This document shows positions 38,280 to 48,946 of a stretch of 64,000 bases of DNA, piece after piece. A program made the translations under genes and the position numbers. A model generated the notes under the pieces. The model did not search any database. It had not been told where the DNA came from and was given only the letters and a program-made list of their open reading frames with translations. The DNA comes from Pyrenochaeta sp. MPI-SDFR-AT-0127 (taxonomy: Eukaryota; Ascomycota; Dothideomycetes; Pleosporales; Cucurbitariaceae), in assembly GCA_020747015.1 (NCBI GenBank), contig JAGTJM010000019.1, positions 62,001-126,000 of the forward strand. The letters run 5' to 3'. The stretch's first letter is position 1; each line of letters starts with the position of its first letter.

Positions 38280-39982
38280 ACATGACTTGGTAGTTGTTTC
38301 TCGCTAGTTATGGCATCCAAACTTGTTTCTCTAGTCACTCAGATATGTCGCTAAGTTCAGATATCGCAACAGGAATAAAATAATTGGTCAGCATGATATT
38401 CCCCATTCAGTTCACTATTTGCATAAAGCATAGCAGCACAGTCTGTTGTGGTACTTGGGGTAGACTACCACGGGCACCCCTAAAGATGGTCAACCTTGTA
38501 CACTAGATACAAATTATCTTTCTGGTAAGACACACCGTTATCTCGCCTACGGATATGTCGAGCCGCATTTGCGAATATGACATGTAAAATCGAGTTGCGA
38601 TAAATCCTGAACGGGATGTTCCTTTACAACAACGGCTCATAGACAGTTCCAATGAACCGAGTCGACAAGGGGCGTATTTTGCATCAGTGTAGGAGCTTCG
38701 CTGTCTTGAATCCTTGTCACTTCATATCTCAACACTTTACGCCACTTCAAGCTGGGTCCACGGGGTGGTTATTGGAGGCCGCTCACTTGAAGATCACAGG
38801 ACATCATTGTGGCACGGATGGTCCTCCACTTGGCTTGAAGACATGGCGAGTTCTCGAAACCACGCTATCTGGAAGTGATTGGCGGTTGTTGATTATGGAC
38901 GTGCCATCTAAGGGCTACGCCGCAGCCATGCATATGCGCAAATTTTCATACCCCGTTAGCAACAAATATTTTCGCAGCTACCACACCTGGGAGTAGTACA
39001 CATGTCAACATGAGAAGTGATTTTGCTTGAGTCTTGGTTAGACTTTCAAAGAATTCAGGAAGAAATAGATAAGACCCCTATCATGATGGTGAAGACTGCA
39101 AATACATCAAAATAACACTAAACTTGCGGCTCATACAACCTCGGTCCTGCAGCAATCAGGTGTGGATACTAAACTTTGCGTAAGAACCGTCTGCCTTCGA
39201 TCACTATATTGTAAGGGATCCGCGACTCGTTTTGCAGGTCTCAACCCTTTTGAGCTTAACGCTGTACCTGTGGCGTACGATGAAGCCGTCATCCCCAAAA
39301 TTGAGGCTGGATGGCTAACTAAACGCACGATTCCCCTAGCCAAGCATTTGATCCTACGCTAGCAATTAACAGCGGAGGGATAGCCCATGTTTCGTGCAAG
39401 AGGGCTTGCGGCAACAGATCCTATTTGCCAGGCACTCACTCGACCAGAGCATTTGCAAGCCACCCTTGGGTGGTCGACCATGGCTGCTAGTTGTGCAACC
39501 GAGATTCGTATTGAGTTCGACACATTGCTATACAGTCCCTTGCAGGGGCTTCGAGCCAGTAGGAACCACCCAAATTCATGTTGTGTAGCTCTTTGACTCA
39601 GGCGTTTTACCAGGTGCATAGTGGTTTGGGTGAGTAGTAGAAAAGCAATTTTCGATGAGCTGTAGTTTCTTCACATGCGCTCATACCCCTAACCTTGTCT
39701 TGGCTTCATCATTTTCTCTCCTAATTTGTTAACGTAGGTTCTATCACCCCAGCCAATAATCTGATGTTGCATATCATAGTTGAGACATCACCTTTGACAT
39801 CAAAATTTCTCGCTCCATAATTGGACTCGAAGACCATATCTGACAAGGAGAAGTTCACGCAGGATATGGCCTAGAATACTTTAGTTCGTTGAGATTTCAC
39901 AAGCTTCTTGATATTTACCATTCGTTACAATTTCATCTGCGCTCCTATCAGACTCCATTCTCAGCACCACTTAATTGTGAAC
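38280..39982. other. Spacer between the tandem paralogues
   Basis: It contains short frames on both strands (for example 38652-38996 plus) with no family features and no likeness, by eye, to the flanking paralogues. The last part is the promoter of the second copy. Confidence 0.4.
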
Positions 39983-41925
39983 ATGACCCTGTTGACGAAG
40001 GCCGACATCACGAGGTTTCTTCTGGAGTCCACTACGAGCAAGGCAAGAAGCAGCACGTACACAAGACTCCTCGGTTTTCTTAAGCCATCGCAAAACACCA
40101 GCCGTCCAGGTCCACCAAAGCTCGACGACCTTGTCCAAGAGTTCTATGACGCCCTTACCTCTTCGGTGGACAAGCTGCTGAGAGTCTACAGCACAAGGTC
40201 ACAACTTCGTCAGACAATAAAGACGCAAGAAGCATTCAGACGCGAAGACATTGAGGACTGTCTAGACAAATACGGCCCGAAAGTTTGGAACGATGGTGTC
40301 GCAGCACCGTTTGTGACTTACTTAAATGGCGATGTGTACCCACGCCATCTTGTGTATAGCAACGAACTGGATCGGCTGAGGTGAGATTAATTCAGATACA
40401 TGATCCAGGTTTGGTATCTGTTGCTGACATTGCTTGTAACAGTATTCGAACCTACGTGTATTGTCTGGTTCTACAGCGCACATGGACCAAGCAAGGAAAG
40501 AAACCATTGTATGCTGATGGGGATGAACCTAACACAAGCGCGCCCCTTCAATCACCAAGGAACGAACAAATTACCTCCGAGTCGCTGAACGACAACGCTG
40601 CCAGCGGAACTTCGAAGGACCCTCGGGGAGGAGGCCAGACGGACTTACGAAACGTAAGACAATATCTAGCCCCGGTGGCTCAGATGATTCCTGGCCACGT
40701 TTCCCAGCAGAACCAAACACAACAACTTGCGGAGGTTCAATCATCCAATTCTACCGAAAACCCAATGGTATGGGTTAGCCTAGGATGTAGCAACGTGAGA
40801 CGGGGGCTTCAGGTAGAGATTATGAGCGACAGCACTACATGCCACACTAATGAATCTCTGGATGCTGGCACGGAAAGTTCCGAGGTTGAAAGTGAAGACA
40901 CAGAGCAGATAAAGTCACCTAGAAAACGCCAAAGATGTACAAATGATACCTATTCAGGCATCAACTTCAATGCACTACGATCGAACGGCCGAACGAAGTA
41001 CGCGGCTCGATTACGCCGGAAGGGCTCTTTAGGGGGAATATCATATCCATCACTACCTGCGATTTTGCCAACTATTAAAGGGAGTCGAAGTGAAAAAGAA
41101 ACTGAGGGTTCTCTTGCCACTCCAATACAGGACAACTTCGAATGTAGTAGATCAAATGCGGATGTCAATGAACTGCCATTGAGCCTTCAAGGCCTTGCCA
41201 ATAACAACTTACCAGACGCCTCTCAAACGGAGCCTGTAATAATTCTCAGAGCTAGCGAGGATATCAGTAATGATCATGATGAAGTTGACTCTGTACAAGG
41301 CACTTCAGATCAGGCGGACGTCGAAAGACATGGTAGTATCGCGACAACGCCACGCGATGACACACCTCCTCAACTAGTTGTCAAAATCAAAGTGAGCTCC
41401 GTAGAGGCAAGACTAAGGGCTGACAGAAAACGGCTCGCTTTCAAGCTTCCGATTGCGCTCGACCTACACAGTCAGCAATCAGACCTTTTTGAAGAAACGA
41501 TCGAACTCATATCGCGGATGAAAACAACAGATGGAGAGCGACTAAAGAGCAATTTTGGAGATCCTGAATGGCCTTACCAGCGAATATTAAGCCAGTGGCT
41601 GGATCTCATGCATATCTTCATCGCGTTCCGCAGAACAACACAATTCTCTGGAGACTTAGGCACATGGGGCGCACACCTGACGTCTCTAAACAGTGACAAT
41701 CGATTCTCCATGGCACAGCAGCGAATCAAGACAAGCATTTTGATAGACGAGTGGCTGCTCGAACACAAGAAGCTATATTTCTCCGTGCAGCACTTCTCAA
41801 GAGATGTAACTCATGTTGTGCTCAGTATGGCTGATTGGATGAGGGTTCTGAGCAACGACGAATTTGAGGGTCTCAAGTCGTGTATGACAAGATTCAACCA
41901 AGACTTACTTGACTGGTTTTATTAG
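39983..41925 (+). CDS. Unknown protein, paralogue 2 of a tandem pair
   Basis: Two exons, 39983-40380 and 40443-41925 (62-nt GT-AG intron, phase 2), give 626 residues. It is a diverged copy of the gene at 36324. N-terminal counterparts: DIEDCLDKYGPKVWNDG (versus EITADMLGKYGPTIW), YPRHLVYSNELDRL and, after the intron, IRTYVYCLVLQRTW. In the middle only short pieces match: PVAQMIP against PVAQMVP, and PPQLVVKIKVS against SPSLIVVLKLS. C-terminal counterparts are YQRILSQWLDLMHIFIAFRRTTQFSGD and FNQDLLDWFY. A basic cluster SPRKRQR suggests a nuclear protein, which is inference. The start is the first ATG in frame, 39983; the frame is open further upstream without an ATG. Function unknown. Confidence 0.7.
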
Positions 41926-42824
41926 TGAGCTGTTTTGGTGTCAAAAAGTATCTGGATCATTCTGCGCTTGAAACCATGAAGCCGCGGGAGATGATTTGGT
42001 ATAGTTGGCCGCGATAGGCTGATGAGTATCGAAACCACTGTATTTGATGGCTGGAGACGCATTCAAAGGCTAAACGAGGTATTTAATGGTCGATTTATGT
42101 GCTCCTGAATGCTGTGTGAGGCTAGGAAGCTGAACATTCATGACGATCACTCGCACAGGCAACTCCTCTCATCCAATAATTATGAGTGATCATTTCTAAA
42201 AGAAAGATCCAAGAAAATATGTCTGTGATATCCTCGTTTGGCCTTAGTTTTCCTTATTCCTGCCTGTGACTGGAGAATGAATACGGCTACTCAGCCTACG
42301 TATAACCTTGGCTCTTTTCCACAGCAGCCCAAACGCAGCCTCCATATGTTTTCCCTGAAATTAATATCTCTATCTGATGTTCACCTTGGAACGATTTTCT
42401 TATTTTCGACTCAGATTATGTTGCCTCTTGTTTTGTGACTCACAGCACTCAGGCGTCCTATCTGAGCCAGGCAACGCAGCGCCCTTTTTTTTTGACTCAA
42501 GGGCTATGAATGAGCGGCAGGAATTCGATACATTTCAGATAGGCTGCAATCCACGGCAACTCAAAATGCATCTGTCGTGTATATAAGGTTTGTCGCACGC
42601 AGACATTTTCCTTGTCCTATCGAGACCAAGCATCATATGGTCGGGTACGAAAAGGCAGCCCTGATACCGTCTACGGAAAAGTACCTTGAGATCTATCTAC
42701 AAATTATCTAATAGGTCACAGTTCTCTTGAAATCAACATTCCCAACGCACACTGGCCTATCAGGCTTGAACGACAAAGAACACCACCACCACCACCACCC
42801 TACATCAACCTAAGCATCGTTTTA
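41926..42824. other. Intergenic region with a CAC microsatellite
   Basis: No gene seen. A CAC/ACC trinucleotide run lies at about 42780-42800, within the leader of the ribosomal stalk gene. Confidence 0.45.
42780..42800 (+). repeat. CAC trinucleotide microsatellite
   Basis: Seven uninterrupted CAC (ACC) units stand about 25 bases before the ATG of the P1-type gene, so they probably lie in its 5' untranslated leader. Confidence 0.8.
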
Positions 42825-43178
42825 ATGTCTACCGACAAGGCCGAGCAAGCCGTCGCTTACGCTGCCTTGATCCTCTCTGAAGACTCCATCGCCATCACCC
42901 CTGAGAAACTTCAAGCTCTCCTGCAAGCTGCTGGCATCGACGACGTCGAGCCCATTTGGACCACTCTTTTCGCCAACGCACTGAAAAATAAAGACGTCAA
43001 GGAAATCCTCACCACTATCACAGCACCTGCACCCACTGTTGGTGGGGAGGTGCCTGGCAACGAGAGAGCGAATGAGAAGGATGGTGAGAAGGATGGGGAC
43101 GTTGGAGCGGGTAAATACGATGACATTGATATCGACTTTGGCTCCGACGACGAGGCTTTCTGTTCCATGTTCGACTAG
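42825..43178 (+). CDS. RPP1: 60S acidic ribosomal stalk protein P1, diverged tail
   Basis: A single exon of 117 residues. P1 and P2 form the ribosomal stalk that recruits and stimulates elongation factor GTPases. The N-terminal helical domain is clear: YAALILSEDSIAITPEKLQALL, AAGIDDVEPIWTTLFANAL and KNKDVKEILTTI. It is followed by the expected flexible Ala/Pro/Gly hinge and acidic stretch. The hinge is unusual: instead of plain Ala/Gly it is rich in Glu, Lys, Asn and Asp. The terminal segment reads DFGSDDEAFCSMFD, whereas the family ends in a nearly invariant SDDDMGFGLFD-type peptide. The Met-Gly-Phe-Gly-Leu core is thus altered, while the acidic lead and the final FD are kept. The usual P1 gene may lie elsewhere, with this a second, diverging copy. 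The intron often seen in fungal P1 genes is absent. Confidence 0.8.
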   Translation: MSTDKAEQAVAYAALILSEDSIAITPEKLQALLQAAGIDDVEPIWTTLFANALKNKDVKEILTTITAPAPTVGGEVPGNERANEKDGEKDGDVGAGKYDDIDIDFGSDDEAFCSMFD

Positions 43179-43844
43179 TTCTTGCCAGAAGAGGATATTT
43201 GAACCAAAAAGGGATTTCTCTGAGGCTTGTGATGGTATAGAAGGGCGAGGGAAGAGGTTGAGGGTTTTGACATGTTACGATAATGTTCAAATTAATGTGA
43301 AGATGTTTCTCTCAACGAGTGTGGCCCTATCACATGACGACCAGCAATTATGAAAATCTAGGACGTGACATGGTGTGATGAAGTGGAGGTTGCTTTGAAT
43401 TTCACAGGAAAGGAACTTGCAAGCTTCATGTTTGTGCTAAGCAATGGCCTTGAGCCATAGGCTCCCTGAAAACGAGGAGCGCAACAGCAACAAGGAAGAT
43501 AATAGTAAACTGAACGCATGATAAGATATTGAAGGAACTCTGCCGAGATTGAAGATCCATACCACAACAAAGGATTGGATGGCTGCTTTTATAAATGAAT
43601 GTTTGGTTCGAGAGTCGAGATGCATCGAAAACGGCTACGCTAAATAAATAGTGCTTGATAAGCAAATCAATATAAGAGACTAGACAACTGAAATTGTCCG
43701 CAAATGTGCGGTGAGTTGGCACAAGTGCCGAAGAAGAAGTGATCGACAGGTATGTGGATACCTTGTATGGGGCAGAAGTCCGATATCTCCTGCAGCAGAT
43801 TCGGCCCTGTTTCGATTCGTCCGAACTATATCACGGCGGCATTT
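43179..43844. other. Intergenic region, no gene seen
   Basis: Only short unsupported frames are present (for example minus 43426-43722). Confidence 0.35.
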
Positions 43845-44623
43845 TTATACCCTCAACGCCCCAGAAGCATTAGTGTTGGATGGACCAGCATTAGTAGGAG
43901 AGTTTGCCGATTGCGGCTTGGTCTTGAGACGGTGTCGCCGTGGTATACGAACACCACTCTTGGTACCTAGGACCATAACACTTAGTAATTGGGTCACGTA
44001 AGGGCACATTTCTTGATACTCACACTTCTTTGTCTTGGGATCAATTGTACAAAGGTGGTTTTTACAGTAGTACTCCAGTTGCCCTTGGCTATTGAGTCGT
44101 TGGCCAACGTTGCCGAGCGGTGACGGTTGACCGGATGACTTGAATGCTGCAAAGATAGATTTCTTCTTAGGACTTGGCGTTAATGGGTCAGTGGGGGGTG
44201 AATTAGAGGCTGTTGAAGCTGGCTGGAGCTCTGACCATGTTGTCAGGAATGAGAAGGGTATGCCATATTTTTTCGCGATGATTGAGGTGCGGTAGCGAAA
44301 GAAGATGATTATCAAAAGGACAAGAACAATCGGCGGTATCAGGCCTGCCAGTAGGGCGGTAAGAATTTTGTCATCTAGTTCTCTCTTCGGAGGTGGTACT
44401 ATCAGGAATGGTCCTGCGGTTGAAGTGGAGGTTGGAAAAGGCCCTTCCTGGATCCGAACAGGGATGCCTGTAAATAGTGTCAGAGTGTCATAGACTCGTA
44501 CGACTCAGTGTAGAACTTACTCGCTGGGTCAATCGTAGGTCTATCAATGGTGATTGTACGGTTCGGTGAAGTTGAAAAGACTCCCCTAACCGTGAGTGTA
44601 ATTAAATCTGCTGAATTACTCAT
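43845..44623 (-). CDS. Single-pass membrane protein of unknown function
   Basis: Two exons, 44623-44521 and 44467-43845 (53-nt GT-AG intron, phase 1), give 241 residues. About 75 residues precede one strong membrane segment (ILTALLAGLIPPIVLVLLII), followed by a basic cytoplasmic-type flank (FFRYRTSIIAKKYG). The tail is Ser/Pro/Lys-rich with SPKKKSIFAAFKSS and a small cysteine cluster (YYCKNHLCTIDPKTKKCEY, then a fourth Cys). No family recognised and no obvious signal peptide, so the topology is uncertain. The last 45 residues become basic and low-complexity; a further short intron near the 3' end is possible. It is transcribed away from the cysteine-rich membrane protein at 45232, with 0.6 kb between starts. 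Confidence 0.6.
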
Positions 44624-45231
44624 TGTCGATAAAGAAAAATTCTCGATTTACAGTAGATATCACGGAGTGTTTTATTTTGAATAGATAGACGAAGCTGCGA
44701 AAGACTATAAGTACGACCTAGCCTTGCACATGATAGTATTGAAGCTACCCAAAATCAGCCTGATGAAGAAGCCAATTGACTGCGGTCAGGCTCGAGAAGT
44801 TGCAGAGATAGTCGGCTAGGTAGGCCAACCAATTATCTGCAATAATACCTTTACAATCATATATGTGCCAAGACGAGGTGGGCGGACCTGTAGTTCAGCT
44901 TGTCTGTGGCGCTCGTATTGCATCACCGGATTTGGCTGTTCTGTCAAACTTAAGCGACTCTGGCGCTTCAGCACCACTTGCGATCGTCCTAAGGCTGGAA
45001 ACTGCCTTGTTATGGCAGTGCAAAAATGTTTGGCCTGATACAGTTGATGCTATTTAGCTAGACAAGTCGCGTTGGGTAATTGTGGCGGCGGCAGTGACAC
45101 CTATCTGTAGAATATGCCCTTGTTAAGAGATGTTTAAAGCAAAGTGGACCCGCTTTCAAAGGAACTCAGCGTAAACCCTGGTCTCTTTGCACCAGCCCTT
45201 CTATCTATCCGGCCGCTTTTTGCACAGATTT
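44624..45231. other. Intergenic region between divergent membrane-protein genes
   Basis: It would hold both promoters. It may also contain an unrecognised first exon with a signal peptide for the gene at 45232. A plus frame at 44863-45057 has no family features. Confidence 0.35.
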
Positions 45232-46295
45232 ATGGCAACCATAAACAACACTGCAGCTGTCTGGGAAGACGTCGACCAATTGGATATATACCAAAATCTT
45301 ACTTCATGTGCTAGACCTTGCGTTCGGGATGTTAACAAGCGAATCATAGTGGGAAACACACATTGCCAAACATACGGCTGCGTGTGTGCAGAAAATACAA
45401 ACGGTCTGCACTTTGTCTACGGTCTTTCAAATGTGACAGAGTGTGCGAAGAACGCTTGTCCTATGGAGGACGATGTTAAAGCTGCTGAGATGGCATTTCA
45501 AGACATATGTCTAGTCTATGCTGCAGGTACTTCTCGTCCGAACAAGACCGAAGGTGAGTATTTGTTGGATATCGTGCTGTTCGCAGCTTTTATGTTGATG
45601 ATACAATTTCTAGGCACAAATGTCACCCTTATAACAGCAGAAGGTTATGACAATCTGACAGCCTGTGCGAAATTCGCGCTGAATGGCTGTTTGAACGAAA
45701 ACGGTGTTCGTGATGAGGCAAACTGCGGGCCCGCCCATGAATGGGAAAATTGGGAGAGGTATCGAGGTGTAGCAGAGCAACGGCAATGCAAAACGTCCGA
45801 ATGTATATGCAAGCAACCAAAATTCGATGCCTCGTTCGCCGTGGCCTTTGATGCTGGTGAAAGCTATTGCGGAATGTATTTGAGCACCGAGGCACGGCCA
45901 AATATAGAGTATGAAAAGATGCAGAATGTGCTTGCAACGTATTGTGCAAGCGAAGGATATGTCCCGAAAGAGTGGGTTATGGTACTAACAGGATTAGCTC
46001 GAGCATCGAATGATACCAATCTCGATTCGGCGCCTAGGGGTAACATAACCAACCCAGACAATGGTAAGAGATGAAAGCAATAGATGTTGTGTTGAGCTAA
46101 CGAGTTGTAGAATGGGGGTTGAGCAATAAATTGCAAGTTGGAATAGGGGGTGGCCTTGGGTTCGTCACCCTCCTGGTCAATATCGCCCTGCTCGTCTTGG
46201 CGTACATCCAGTTCAAATCTGCAAGGGAATGGGTACGAAGTAATCAGAGGACATCGGTCAGCCTTCGTGGCACGGTTCCTTCTAGATTTGCTTAG
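45232..46295 (+). CDS. Cysteine-rich single-pass membrane protein with two repeats
   Basis: Three exons, 45232-45553, 45614-46063 and 46111-46295, give 318 residues. The outer part contains two imperfect cysteine-rich repeats. The first runs from NLTSCARPCV through HCQTYGCVCAEN to FQDICLVYA. The second runs from NLTACAKFALNGCL through QCKTSECICKQP to NVLATYCASEGY. The pattern resembles fungal CFEM-like extracellular domains but does not match them closely. Several NXT/NXS sites fit a glycosylated ectodomain. One membrane helix lies near residues 265-290 (VGIGGGLGFVTLLVNIALLV), with a short basic tail. The first intron (45554-45613, 60 nt) is a multiple of three and has no stop, so it can be read through; it has a GTGAGT donor and CTAG acceptor and falls exactly between the repeats. 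No signal peptide follows the ATG at 45232, so the true start may be in an upstream exon. Confidence 0.6.
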
Positions 46296-46322
46296 GTGTT
46301 GATTGCTTTAATGATGGTGTCG

Positions 46323-47396
46323 CTAGGCGAAACGCACAGGCTCCTTTCTGGAGCGATCTACTTTGAAATCGAATACATCAAGTCGCTGATATCCTCCAAC
46401 AACATCATGGTATTGTTTTCCCTCTATGCAGTCGTCGAGGTCCATATCGGCGTAGAGGATACCCTCTTTATTTTGCAAGGAGTCTACATGTTCTTTGTCT
46501 GCATGCTTGTCCTTTAACGTGAAGCTGGGAAGTGGCGCGCCAGTAGGATCCAAGAAAAACGTCGCAGCTCGGGGCATGGCTCGTAGTGTACTAGCGACAA
46601 TGTCAGGTTGGCTCGCGCCTTCGATGACAGTCTCAATCGCATCCTCTCCAAGATGGCCAGAGCATGCAATGCCGAAGCACTTTGCCTCGAAACAATGTGC
46701 TGCTGCACGTGTCTTATTTGCAGCTAGATTGTCGTAGTTTGCGGCCTCATTGGCGCGTGGACTCGATTGGCCTTGGGCAACCTCTTGCGGCTGGTTCTTG
46801 ATTTGCGGTGTTCTCGTCGGCCAGATTGCCGGCCATGTCGAGATGTGCACTTGCTCGGCCTGCGCGATCAAGGAATAGCGCGCGAGGGCATTTGTGTTCT
46901 CGCCGCATATCAGATTCCCAATGCGTCCAAACTGCGTGTCGGCAATGCGCAACCCATGACCGTCACCAGGGCTCCAGGTCAACTTCTCAAAGAAGGTAGG
47001 TACGAGCTTACGGTGATGGACCAGGACCTCCCCCTCGGTGCTGACAATAATATTGGAGTTGAAAAGGCAGCCATTGCTGTAGCGAGATCGCTCGCTGAAG
47101 CCGATGCTGACCAGGGTGCCCGTTGACCGTGCCGCCTCGCGAATCCCTTCCATCTCCTCGCCGTCGGCATAGATCGACTCGTGCACCATGCGCTGGAACA
47201 ATGCATGATTCTCAGTTGGGGGCCGTACAGCACTCCATATGGGGAAGGCGGAAATATATGTTTCCGGAAAGACGACGAGTTTGGCCTTATTGGAAGCAGC
47301 TTGTCTGATAAGATCGATGGCCTTTTCGGTCGTCCGGCGCGCATTGAGAAAGACGGGCGAGGCATGGCATGCTGCTACGCGCAGGAGATGCGCCAT
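46323..47396 (-). CDS. Nitrilase (carbon-nitrogen hydrolase family)
   Basis: An intronless frame of 357 residues from the chosen ATG at 47396; an in-frame ATG at 47426 would add 10 residues. Nitrilases hydrolyse organic nitriles to acids and ammonia, and related fungal enzymes hydrate cyanide. The catalytic triad is visible: Glu45 in LVVFPETYISAFPIW, Lys130 in VHHRKLVPTFFEK and Cys164 in GRIGNLICGENTN. The segment WSPGDGHGLRI is also family-typical. The C-terminal part contains the usual dimer and spiral-surface region (HISTWPAIWP, ILYADMDLDDCIEGKQYHDVVG). The length is normal. The surrounding sequence resembles plant and fungal aliphatic nitrilases more than cyanide hydratases, which is inference. 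It is convergent with the membrane protein ending at 46295, only 27 bp away. Confidence 0.88.
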   Translation of the reverse strand: MAHLLRVAACHASPVFLNARRTTEKAIDLIRQAASNKAKLVVFPETYISAFPIWSAVRPPTENHALFQRMVHESIYADGEEMEGIREAARSTGTLVSIGFSERSRYSNGCLFNSNIIVSTEGEVLVHHRKLVPTFFEKLTWSPGDGHGLRIADTQFGRIGNLICGENTNALARYSLIAQAEQVHISTWPAIWPTRTPQIKNQPQEVAQGQSSPRANEAANYDNLAANKTRAAAHCFEAKCFGIACSGHLGEDAIETVIEGASQPDIVASTLRAMPRAATFFLDPTGAPLPSFTLKDKHADKEHVDSLQNKEGILYADMDLDDCIEGKQYHDVVGGYQRLDVFDFKVDRSRKEPVRFA

Positions 47397-48946
47397 CTGT
47401 GTAAGGTTGTTCGAGCTGTGGCACATGGGAGGAGAATCGCCGCAGGTGAGGAGAGGCTGTGAGACCCCCGCGCGGACTCGGCGTGCCTTTCCCCGCGCTT
47501 TCTTCGCTTCGGATGGGTTGGACTGGACGCCTCGCTATAGAAGCACCCCTGGATCCATCTCCATGCCTGCTGCCCCGTCTTGAACCTCCTCTTCCGACGC
47601 GATCCTCTTCGAATGTCCAGTCTAGAAGCGTGCATCCCACGAGTCAACTCGTGATGAAAGGTCTAGATGGTCGCATGGCGCTAGCAAGCCGGCATTTGGA
47701 CCTGTGTTTTCCCGGCTTTCTTCACTGGGGTCCATTGTCACCGCCCTTCGTCTCTTGCATAGCCACCTTCGCAAGCCAAGATGCTACCATCGCTCAAGCA
47801 ACAGCAAGTCTCTTGTCCATGTCTGTGGCGATGACGCGTTCCTCAAAAAATCCGGATGTTCCGGTTACTCACATTGTACCTCCATCATGAAGTTTCCACC
47901 TAGCTGGCAGGCGGCAATCTATCTTGAAACGCGTCTTTCCTCCAACGTCGACCTGCGCCATGTGTGCTACAATGATGGTGGCCACGCTGGCTGCCACGGT
48001 TACCTACAATGAAGTTGATTGAGCGAGGTGGTCGGACCAAGCCGTTTGGGGCGACCATGCACAGAACGGTGCAGTATCTTGTACCGGAATGTTCTCGGCT
48101 GCTCCCCGGTGCGATTGCATGTTTTGGCGTCATAGTCTTGATCACAAATGCATTCTGAGAAGATTTGTGGTTTCAAGGCGTGGTGTAGATTGCATTCGCT
48201 CCACATGAAGCAAACACCACAAGGATCTGAGCGCAGGGCCCGGATATGACGTGCTCTCCACCCAGGGCATCAAATTCATGGTCGCAACCCTGGCTAACCA
48301 CTGCAAGCGGCTGCCCTACTCCCACGTTTCCAATTTCGCCGCCCTGGGTGTTTGCCGCCACATCCTTGCCTTCAACGTAGATGCAGGAAATCCCTTCCAC
48401 GTTTCGGCCTTGCATCGGTCCCCCAACCATAGCAATCACAGCAAGCTGGCTCCTCCACCAATCACGTCTTCGCAGTAGCCTAACCAGAGCCCATCTCCGC
48501 TGTGGAGCTCTCCAGGACTGCCAGGCCCTTACAGAAAAATATTTCTTTCTAGTCCAGTCGAGTACGCTGTGGGTCCAATGAGCGTGAACCCCAACTCCAG
48601 GTGCATGGCCATTCTGCCCTTAGCATGAACGGGATCGGCCCGATGCAGCATCTTTGCCCAGACACTTTTAATTCTGCCAAAACGACATCTCACCCGCAAC
48701 GGCTGGTTTGCCCCTTGGCGTTGCAGACGGAGATGACGAATGTTGGTTTTTGGTGCCTAGGCAATGGAATAGATTAAAAGCTCCGCTGCAGTGGGAAGGT
48801 GCTCCACGCATCCGGTTTCGAAACACATTTCGCTGTTCCATCTTCAAGTAGCAGATAAGCCTTAACGGTATAATACCTTGCAGCCGCCACTCCAGGGAAA
48901 ATATCAAGCCTCTGCCTTCGTTCTTTGTCTTCACATACCGTTCAAC
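47397..48946. other. Intergenic region between divergent enzyme genes
   Basis: It contains the promoters of the nitrilase (left) and the FMN dehydrogenase (right). Its composition is balanced and several frames are long enough to draw the eye (plus 47459-47890, minus 48173-48439). None shows a motif, and they overlap on both strands. It may include the relic of a further gene, but nothing is identifiable. Confidence 0.35.

Noticed and set aside
47459..48439. Several frames between the nitrilase and FMN dehydrogenase genes
   Set aside because: They overlap on both strands, have no motif and the region must hold two promoters. A decayed gene remains possible but cannot be shown.
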